A program made the position numbers and the translations under genes. A stretch of 10,705 nt of DNA from Chloroflexota bacterium (GTDB lineage Bacteria > Chloroflexota > Anaerolineae > UBA7937): assembly GCA_003453555.1 (NCBI GenBank), contig DMLA01000027.1, positions 1 through 10,705 on the forward strand. Direction: 5' to 3'. Positions 5,629 to 10,705 of this stretch are shown piece after piece; within the stretch, counting starts at the first letter, position 1, and every line of letters starts with the position of its first letter. The notes beneath the pieces were generated by a model. That model was not told the origin of the DNA. It saw only the letters and a program-made list of their open reading frames with translations, and did no database searches.

Positions 5629-6282
5629 ATGCAAGATAGGACCTACGCTATAGCCTTTCTATTAGTTCTAGCCATCATCTGCTTGGGGGCCTATGTGGCT
5701 GTCACTACCGTTCTCTTTAGCCCTCGGGTTCCCACTATCTCCTTGGGGACGCCGACGCCTCCCGCGCCTCTTGAAGTGACGGCTACCCCAACGCTGCCCC
5801 TCTTCCCTACCCCTACCTCCCCTCCTTCCCTTGTCACCCCCGTCGCTCCCACGCCTACACCTCTGCCCCCCGCTACCCCCACCCCTTCCGTTTCGCCCAC
5901 GCTCACGCCAGAGCCGTCGCCTACGGGTCCCACTCCAACGCCAGCGCCACCCACTCCGGTGGGGGGTCTAGTCTACCGGCTTCTCAGCATAGAGGGCCCC
6001 AACTGTCAGCGGGGAGCGTATATCCGAGGTCGGGTATATGATGCTCAGGGCAATGGAGAGCCCGGGGTTAGGGTGCATCTCTTTAACCCCTGGGGGTACA
6101 ACGAGGTCCGAGAGACGAAGGGGGGCGTGGATGCGGGGAATTATGACTTCGTGATGGGGGAAGATTCAGCGCTCTTCCATATCGAGATCGTGAACAGCGC
6201 GGGTCAGGCGATCAGCCTCACACGGGATATTGACTACCAAGGTGGCTGTACCACCTTTGTGGATTGGCAGCGAGTAGGATAG
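5629..6282 (+). CDS. Membrane-anchored protein with Pro/Thr linker and Ig-like C-terminal domain
   Basis: 217 residues. One N-terminal membrane helix (about 7-30) is followed by about 80 residues of almost pure Pro/Thr/Ser/Val/Leu (31-110), a typical extracellular stalk. A C-terminal domain (112-217) is rich in Gly and alternating hydrophobic residues. Within it, YIRGRVYDAQGNGEPGVRVHL looks like an Ig-like or carboxypeptidase-regulatory-type beta fold (GxVxDxxGxPxxGVxV pattern). Cys126 and Cys207 could form a disulfide outside the cell. No catalytic residues are recognisable; a binding or structural surface role is the cautious reading. The ATG at 5629 lies 8 nt after the -10 box and has no ribosome binding site, so the mRNA is probably leaderless. 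A terminator follows at 6306. The antisense reading of the linker, an open Gly/Val frame, is a composition artefact. Confidence 0.85.
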   Translation: MQDRTYAIAFLLVLAIICLGAYVAVTTVLFSPRVPTISLGTPTPPAPLEVTATPTLPLFPTPTSPPSLVTPVAPTPTPLPPATPTPSVSPTLTPEPSPTGPTPTPAPPTPVGGLVYRLLSIEGPNCQRGAYIRGRVYDAQGNGEPGVRVHLFNPWGYNEVRETKGGVDAGNYDFVMGEDSALFHIEIVNSAGQAISLTRDIDYQGGCTTFVDWQRVG

Positions 6283-6305
6283 GACAAGCGCTGGAATTGA
6301 TAGCG

Positions 6306-6334
6306 ATAGCCGAGACTTTGGCCTCGGCTATTTT
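6306..6334 (+). terminator. Intrinsic terminator of the rightward anchored-protein gene
   Basis: A stem of at least 8 bp (6307-6314 with 6323-6330, extendable by A6306-T6331) with an 8-nt loop, then a T-run from 6331 on the plus strand. The 3' arm contains the stop codon (6330-6328) of the convergent glycosidase, so the two transcription units end on top of each other. The minus strand has no T-run here. Confidence 0.75.
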
Positions 6335-7692
6335 GCCATCTGGGAGAGCATGACATACGCGGGTCGAGGGGTCCCATCGGGATCGGTGATAGCCCACCAG
6401 TACTGCTCATGATCCTGAGTCCAATCGGGGTCGGATATGTAGATAAGGGTCATGACACCGATCCAAGGGGCCCAGTGCTGTTTTGCGTACTGGTAAGCAC
6501 GTACTAGATATTCGCCCTTCTGCTCCTCGGTCACGGCGAACCAGGAGTATTCGGGGTGTACCGGATCGCTGGTCCAGCCGAACTCTAGGATAGCGATCTG
6601 TTTATCGGCATCGCCAAAATCGACCATTATCTGTCGGATGTCCTCTGCATGACGGAAGCAATAGACCCTCCGCAAATAGGCAGGACTGGGATCGTTGTTG
6701 TTATAAGTGGGGTCACTCGCTACTTGAGCGGGGTCCATCTCTGGCGGTGCCTTCCACCCGGTAGCATGTGCTCCCAGGAGATCGAAGTAGGACTTGGCTC
6801 CGGCCTGATATATGCGCTTGAAGTACTCGATGTCGGGCATAGCAACGTTGTCCCAACGGGTCGTGGGGCTGAGGCCTGCAGTGATGACTAAAGCATTAGG
6901 GTCGGCCGCTTTGATGGCTTGGTAAGCCACTTTCAGTAAGGCTACATACCCTTCGGGATCAGGTGGCCCGCCCCATTCGCGCGAGAGGTTGGGTTCGTTC
7001 CAGATGGAATAGGCACGGATACGGCCTTTGTAGCGAGTGGCCAGAGCAGTGAGAAAGTCGGTGAAATCTTGATAGTTGTTGACGGCGCCGCTAGCGGGAT
7101 AGTTAGGCCCCAGCCAGGCAGGGGGTTTGAAGACCGCAGCCAATATATCCAAACCCCGGCTGTTTGCATCCTCCACGATGCGGTCGGTGCGGCTCCAATC
7201 ATAGATCCCCTTTCCAGCCCCCTCTATGTCGATCCAGGCGAAGACCTGCTTCACCCACGTGAAACCAGCGCCTTTAATTAGGTCGAGGTCTCTCCAAGCC
7301 GTCTCCGGTCGCCACCAGAGGAAGGCCTGCATGCCATATTCTGGGGAGTTCATACGCGGGGGTCTGGGGGATGGTGGAGAAGTGGGCGTGGGCGTCGGTG
7401 GCCCGCCGGTAGGGGATGGGGTTGGTGTCTCAAGGGAAGGTGTGGGGGTCTCTGCCAGGGGTGTGACAGCCTCACCTTCTACCGTGGGTGTTAGGAACTC
7501 TAGCGCTTCCAAGGTGGCGGTAGGTTCGGTTGGGCTGGGGGTAGGCATGGCCTTGGCTAAGCGGATGGGAAGGTGGGGGAAGAGACACAAGGCTAGAAGA
7601 GAGCCCACCAAGAGGGCAGCCATCATCAAGAGCGCCCCCACGCGCAAGCCAAACCGATTGTTTCCTATTTTCTTAAGCCACTCGAACTTCAT
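6328..7692 (-). CDS. Membrane-anchored clan-A glycoside hydrolase (GH39/GH5-like)
   Basis: 454 residues. Domains in order: basic N-terminus, one membrane helix (about 16-38), Pro/Thr-rich stalk (about 49-113), and a TIM-barrel glycosidase (about 118-454). The acid/base is probably Glu233 in IWNEPN and the nucleophile Glu370 in ILEFGW, the standard clan-A pair on strands 4 and 7. The opening YGMQAFLWWRPETAWRDLDLIKGAG and WIDIEG segments resemble PslG-like/GH39 proteins that cut exopolysaccharide; the exact family is uncertain. The ATG is preceded by AGGAGGAG, which overlaps the stop region of the GH172 gene 8 nt upstream, so the two are co-transcribed. It is paralogous to the glycosidase at the right edge: QAG after YFKRIY/YLQQMY, NLSREW/NLKREW, and almost equal distance between the two glutamates. 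The substrate is unknown; the location is outside the cell, on a stalk. Confidence 0.87.
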   Translation of the reverse strand: MKFEWLKKIGNNRFGLRVGALLMMAALLVGSLLALCLFPHLPIRLAKAMPTPSPTEPTATLEALEFLTPTVEGEAVTPLAETPTPSLETPTPSPTGGPPTPTPTSPPSPRPPRMNSPEYGMQAFLWWRPETAWRDLDLIKGAGFTWVKQVFAWIDIEGAGKGIYDWSRTDRIVEDANSRGLDILAAVFKPPAWLGPNYPASGAVNNYQDFTDFLTALATRYKGRIRAYSIWNEPNLSREWGGPPDPEGYVALLKVAYQAIKAADPNALVITAGLSPTTRWDNVAMPDIEYFKRIYQAGAKSYFDLLGAHATGWKAPPEMDPAQVASDPTYNNNDPSPAYLRRVYCFRHAEDIRQIMVDFGDADKQIAILEFGWTSDPVHPEYSWFAVTEEQKGEYLVRAYQYAKQHWAPWIGVMTLIYISDPDWTQDHEQYWWAITDPDGTPRPAYVMLSQMAK

Positions 7693-7700
7693 AGCTCCTC

Positions 7701-9653
7701 CTACCCTGGTTCGTCCTGATACCAGAAAGCGGTGCTGGAGTAGGTCACGGAAAGGTTGTTACCCTTAAAGCCGTGCTCCACCTCCACGCGGAGGGAATTG
7801 GTGAACTCCACTTTGTTTGTGAGGTAGAAACGGTATTGAGACGTGGCCTCCCCCCAGTTCTCGTGATCTTTCCATGTGTTCCCGCTCAGGGGGAAGATCC
7901 AGTTGCGTCCAGGAACATCTGTATATATGTAATAATACCCGGCATCGAAATCTCCTTCAATCCCCGTGCCGGGGAGGGCGTATCTCCCATCCACCCAGAT
8001 ATTCATGTCGCTCTCTAAGTAGGCGAAATACCAGTGGGGAGCATCCACCGCGTCTACCGGGCTCCGGTCCAAATCGTACATGGTGAGGATGCAACCCACA
8101 TACCTTCCGCTCCCCGCCAGATCGGCCAGGATGTAGTTGCCTCCATCATCGCCTCTGGCCTGCAGCCTTTCCCTCTTGAAAGCGGCGTGGAAACGGGGGA
8201 TATTTGCCTTGAAGGGTGCGGGATGGTAGAGGATCTCCACCCGCATATCTGTGGCGTCTCCTCTGCCGTTCTCAAAGAGTATCCTCGCCTGACTATTGAA
8301 AGGCATAGGGAAGTAGTTATAGAACTCGTTTCTATCGCCCGTCCAGCGGATCCCTAAAGGTAAAGAGCGGTAGCGTCTCATCCCTTCCGCCGTCCCAAAG
8401 AGAGGGCGGATAAGCCCTTCCACGCTGGGGCTGCTCTCGTCGTCCCAGAATATCTTCATTCTCATCTTCTCGTCCATCCCGCTGGCCAGATAGAGTTCCA
8501 GCGAGGTTATGACCCCAGGGCCGGGAAGGGTTATCTCGGTCGAGGAGAAGGGAGGGATGGTCAGGTCTCGCTTCAGGGAGAGAAGGTCTCCCCTGGGGTA
8601 GTAAGGGTGTTCTCCCCGGTTATTCCAGAGGTCGATGGCCCGATTCAGTTCCTGGACCTCCGAGGGGTTCAAGGAGAGGTCGAAACTGTGGAGGTTCCCG
8701 GGGTCCTGGTTGAACTTGACCACCTCGATTCCGAAGAGCCGGGGCAGGCCGGTGGTAGCGACTAGAACTGAGCGGGAGAAGGGCATGGGGAGATAGGAGA
8801 TGTTGCCCCCGTTGGCGGTGCCATAGTGTCCTACTAGAGGGGCCAGGAAGGGCCAACTGTTGCCGCTGAAGAATTGAGTAACCGGCATGTCGATGCGGGG
8901 GGTGGGCTCGTCATCGAAATAGAAGCGGATATTCCCCACCTCGTGGAAGAAGCCCCATTCGGTGGCTTCAAGGCTTTTGGGGTTGTCCCCTTCCTCCAAG
9001 GCCCAGTCATGCTGCCGATGGGTGAAGTAGATGCGGGCGATATAGCCTGGCCCCGCCGTCCGCCCCAGGATGACATACTCTTTCTGGCCGTCATAACCGT
9101 GGCGGATCTCGAACCCTCGGGATCGAAAGAGTTCGTCGCTATTGAAGTAGTCCCAATAATGTTCTAAGTGGTTTCTGTCTTGGCTGGAGGCTTGGAAGAG
9201 GGTGGTGTTCTTGGGAGCAGGGAGGGTAGAGAGATCCCTCAGTTGGCGCAGGAGTTGGCACATCACCGTCCTGCAGGGAGCCACTGGTGCTGGCGTTGGC
9301 GTGGAAGTGGGCTCCGGGGGGTTGGAGGCCAAGGGTGTATTCATGGGTATGGGGCAGGGGGACGGTTGTGTCGCCGCTGGGGGTGGGTTCTCCATAGCCG
9401 TTGCCGATGGTTCTACAGGTGTAAGGCTAGGCGCAGGTGTCGGAGGGTCAGGTGAGGGTACGAAGGTGGAGACGGCAACTCTCAGGGTCGATCCATCTAG
9501 AGTGGGAGCCGGCGGTGAGGGAAGATGGACCGTTTTGGGATGCAAGGGAAGCATGGGGGAAAAGAGCCAGGCGGCCAGGGAGCCAAACAGGAGGGCGGTG
9601 AAGATAATCAGCAGGCCTACACCCCTATTGAACCAGCCGCTCTTCGATCTCAT
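7701..9653 (-). CDS. Membrane-anchored GH172 (DUF2961) family protein
   Basis: 650 residues from the ATG at 9653. One membrane helix (about 11-31) and a Pro/Thr/Ser stalk (about 35-125) precede a GH172/DUF2961 module (about 135-650). Family features seen: ASSQDRN at the module start, GPGYIARIYFTHR, NIRFYFDDEPTPRIDMP, YLPMPFSRS, then LESDMNIWVDG and LPGTGIEGDF. Known members act on alpha-D-fructofuranosides and D-arabinofuranosides with two catalytic glutamates. By motif position these would be Glu547 (LESDM) and Glu566 (GTGIEGD). The usual GTGTEDYF is changed to GTGIEGDF and the glutamate spacing is 19, against 21 in proteins I recall, so activity may differ. An upstream in-frame GTG at 9695 would add 14 residues but lies inside a terminator stem, so I prefer the ATG with GGAGAGG just before it. 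Co-transcribed with the glycosidase downstream. Confidence 0.85.
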   Translation of the reverse strand: MRSKSGWFNRGVGLLIIFTALLFGSLAAWLFSPMLPLHPKTVHLPSPPAPTLDGSTLRVAVSTFVPSPDPPTPAPSLTPVEPSATAMENPPPAATQPSPCPIPMNTPLASNPPEPTSTPTPAPVAPCRTVMCQLLRQLRDLSTLPAPKNTTLFQASSQDRNHLEHYWDYFNSDELFRSRGFEIRHGYDGQKEYVILGRTAGPGYIARIYFTHRQHDWALEEGDNPKSLEATEWGFFHEVGNIRFYFDDEPTPRIDMPVTQFFSGNSWPFLAPLVGHYGTANGGNISYLPMPFSRSVLVATTGLPRLFGIEVVKFNQDPGNLHSFDLSLNPSEVQELNRAIDLWNNRGEHPYYPRGDLLSLKRDLTIPPFSSTEITLPGPGVITSLELYLASGMDEKMRMKIFWDDESSPSVEGLIRPLFGTAEGMRRYRSLPLGIRWTGDRNEFYNYFPMPFNSQARILFENGRGDATDMRVEILYHPAPFKANIPRFHAAFKRERLQARGDDGGNYILADLAGSGRYVGCILTMYDLDRSPVDAVDAPHWYFAYLESDMNIWVDGRYALPGTGIEGDFDAGYYYIYTDVPGRNWIFPLSGNTWKDHENWGEATSQYRFYLTNKVEFTNSLRVEVEHGFKGNNLSVTYSSTAFWYQDEPG

Positions 9654-9662
9654 CCTCTCTCC

Positions 9663-9699
9663 AAGAAAAGGTGTGGAGCAGCACTCTTGCCCCACACCT
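9663..9699 (-). terminator. Intrinsic terminator or attenuator in front of the GH172 gene
   Basis: On the minus strand an 8-bp stem (9699-9692 with 9676-9669) extends by three pairs across a 1x1 mismatch to a 7-nt loop, and is followed by TTTCTT (9668-9663). It starts 24 nt after the stop of the upstream glycosidase and ends about 10 nt before the GH172 ATG. I see no convincing promoter between stem and ATG, so transcription of the GH172 gene probably has to pass this hairpin. Confidence 0.75.
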
Positions 9700-9722
9700 A
9701 TCGACCGCCGTCTTTTAATCTC

Positions 9723-10705
9723 TCATTTGGGCATATTTGCTATGGCGTCGTAGGCTGGTCGATGTGACCAATCGGCCCGCACTATGCCAAAGGCACTTTG
9801 TTCGCAATGCGCGCCGCAGACGGGGGCATAGTTGAGGTTCCAGAGGAACATCACCCCCATATAGCCCCGGGCCTTGGCAATCTGGAAAGCCTTCACTATG
9901 AAGTCGGCCTGCTCAGCCTCAGTGTTATCTTGGAAGAACTCGTATCCCGCTGCGGGAGACGGGGTGAGATTCTCGATGGAACCCCATCCCCACTCAGTGG
10001 CCCAAAGTCTCTTGTTCCCATCGCCGTTATTCTGCATTATGGTATGGTAGGCACTAATCGTAGCCTGCAAGAACCAACTGCGGTGCCCTTTGGCGCCAAA
10101 GGTGGCCGTGGGATCGGTATAGGTTTGCCAGTTGACATCTGGAGGGTTGTTGTAGCCTGAGGGATGGACCCCCACGGCATCGGAGCAGCCCTTGAGACCG
10201 GCTTGATACATCTGCTGCAAGTACTGGACATCATCGATGGCCACGATGCCATCGTTCCAACCGGTGGGGGTGGGAGCGCCCGAGACCACAACGATGCTGG
10301 GATCGACGGCCTTGATGCTCGAATAGGCCCGACATAGGAGGTCTACGTATTCTGTCGCACTCAGGGGTCTCCCAGTGTTCCACTCCCGCTTCAGGTTCGT
10401 CTCGTTCATCACCTCTATAGCCTTGATCTTGCCCTTAAAGTGCTGACTCAAGCGGCTTACGAAGTCGGCGTAGAGGTTGAAATCATCGGGGGGGCCAGCC
10501 TCTTCCTGGATGCTCCTCGACCACTTAGGTGCCGCTACTACGCTGAGGAGGATCTTGAACCCGGCGTTGTGGAAAGCATTCACACCGTCTTCCAGCCCGT
10601 AGGCGTTCCAGTTCCGTTGACCCTGCTGGGGCTCTATCCAGTTCCAGGGGACTTGGAACTTGACCCATCGGACCCCCAATCCCTGTACCGCGCTCACCAG
10701 TTGAT
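9723..10705 (-). CDS. Clan-A glycoside hydrolase (GH39/GH5-like), 5' end beyond the right edge
   Basis: About 327 C-terminal residues are present. The frame is open to the right edge and its first in-window GTG (10697) lies inside the fold, so the true start, signal or anchor is outside. TIM-barrel features: VRWVKFQVPWNWIEPQQG near the N-terminal side, VMNETN with the likely acid/base Glu (codon 10403-10401), and ATEWGW with the likely nucleophile Glu (codon 9995-9993). The 136-residue distance between them compares with 137 in the downstream paralogue. The usual NEP is NET here. The ending, SHRPAYDAIANMPK, matches the paralogue's PRPAYVMLSQMAK. First gene of the leftward cluster in this window; the terminator-like hairpin at 9663-9699 follows its stop. 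Confidence 0.87.
   Translation of the reverse strand, partial: QLVSAVQGLGVRWVKFQVPWNWIEPQQGQRNWNAYGLEDGVNAFHNAGFKILLSVVAAPKWSRSIQEEAGPPDDFNLYADFVSRLSQHFKGKIKAIEVMNETNLKREWNTGRPLSATEYVDLLCRAYSSIKAVDPSIVVVSGAPTPTGWNDGIVAIDDVQYLQQMYQAGLKGCSDAVGVHPSGYNNPPDVNWQTYTDPTATFGAKGHRSWFLQATISAYHTIMQNNGDGNKRLWATEWGWGSIENLTPSPAAGYEFFQDNTEAEQADFIVKAFQIAKARGYMGVMFLWNLNYAPVCGAHCEQSAFGIVRADWSHRPAYDAIANMPK

Noticed and set aside
5691..5954. Minus-strand Gly/Val-repeat protein
   Set aside because: It is the mirror image of a Pro/Thr-rich linker (complementary codons give Gly/Val), not a gene.
5719..5958. Pro/Thr-coding stretch as a DNA tandem repeat or CRISPR-like array
   Set aside because: No fixed unit length or spacers; it is low-complexity coding sequence for an extracellular stalk.
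7226..7768. 180-codon plus-strand frame opposite the glycosidase N-terminus
   Set aside because: Shadow of the Pro/Thr stalk region on the other strand; contains the same Gly/Val artefact.
9651..9695. GTG at 9695 as the GH172 start
   Set aside because: It would put 14 codons through a terminator stem; the ATG at 9653 starts right before the basic/hydrophobic anchor and has GGAGAGG before it.
9202..9753. 183-codon plus-strand frame opposite the GH172 N-terminus
   Set aside because: Also a stalk-region shadow with Gly/Val-rich runs and no promoter or ribosome binding site.

Overview
The window looks like chromosomal DNA of a GC-rich bacterium, most likely a Chloroflexota (Anaerolineae-like) member. 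This rests on protein style only: surface proteins built as one N-terminal membrane anchor, a long Pro/Thr-rich linker and an extracellular domain, a sortase with a long N-terminal extension, and frequent GTG/TTG (probably also CTG) starts. No marker gene settles the phylum.

Left part (1-4625). The 5' part of dnaX (DNA polymerase III gamma/tau) runs leftwards out of the window. Divergent from it is a rightward series: a stand-alone rfaE2-type nucleotidyltransferase (probable CTG start), murJ (lipid II flippase), a membrane-anchored sortase and a small basic single-span membrane protein. A strong promoter (TTGACG-17-TAGAAT) overlaps the murJ stop codon and probably gives the sortase pair its own transcript. 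A 13-bp hairpin with a competing 7-bp pairing follows.

Middle (4626-6334). A leftward polytopic membrane protein with a good terminator lies behind a leftward tRNA-Val(CAC). The tRNA promoter and the promoter of a rightward anchored Pro/Thr-linker protein share one palindromic -35 hexamer (TTGCAA, 5592-5597), each with a 17-nt spacer. The rightward gene begins 8 nt after its -10 box, so its mRNA is probably leaderless; dnaX has the same layout.

Right part (6306-10705). Three leftward genes encode carbohydrate-active proteins. In order of transcription they are a clan-A (GH39/GH5-like) glycosidase cut by the window edge, a GH172 (DUF2961) protein, and a second clan-A glycosidase paralogous to the first. 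The last two carry a membrane anchor and a Pro/Thr linker. A terminator-like hairpin sits between the first glycosidase and the GH172 gene, almost touching the GH172 start, so it may limit expression of the downstream pair. The set reads as a surface glycan-degrading or exopolysaccharide-trimming module. Its substrate cannot be read from sequence; furanosides are suggested by GH172.

No mobile element, CRISPR array, rRNA or gene-free stretch above 300 bases is seen.
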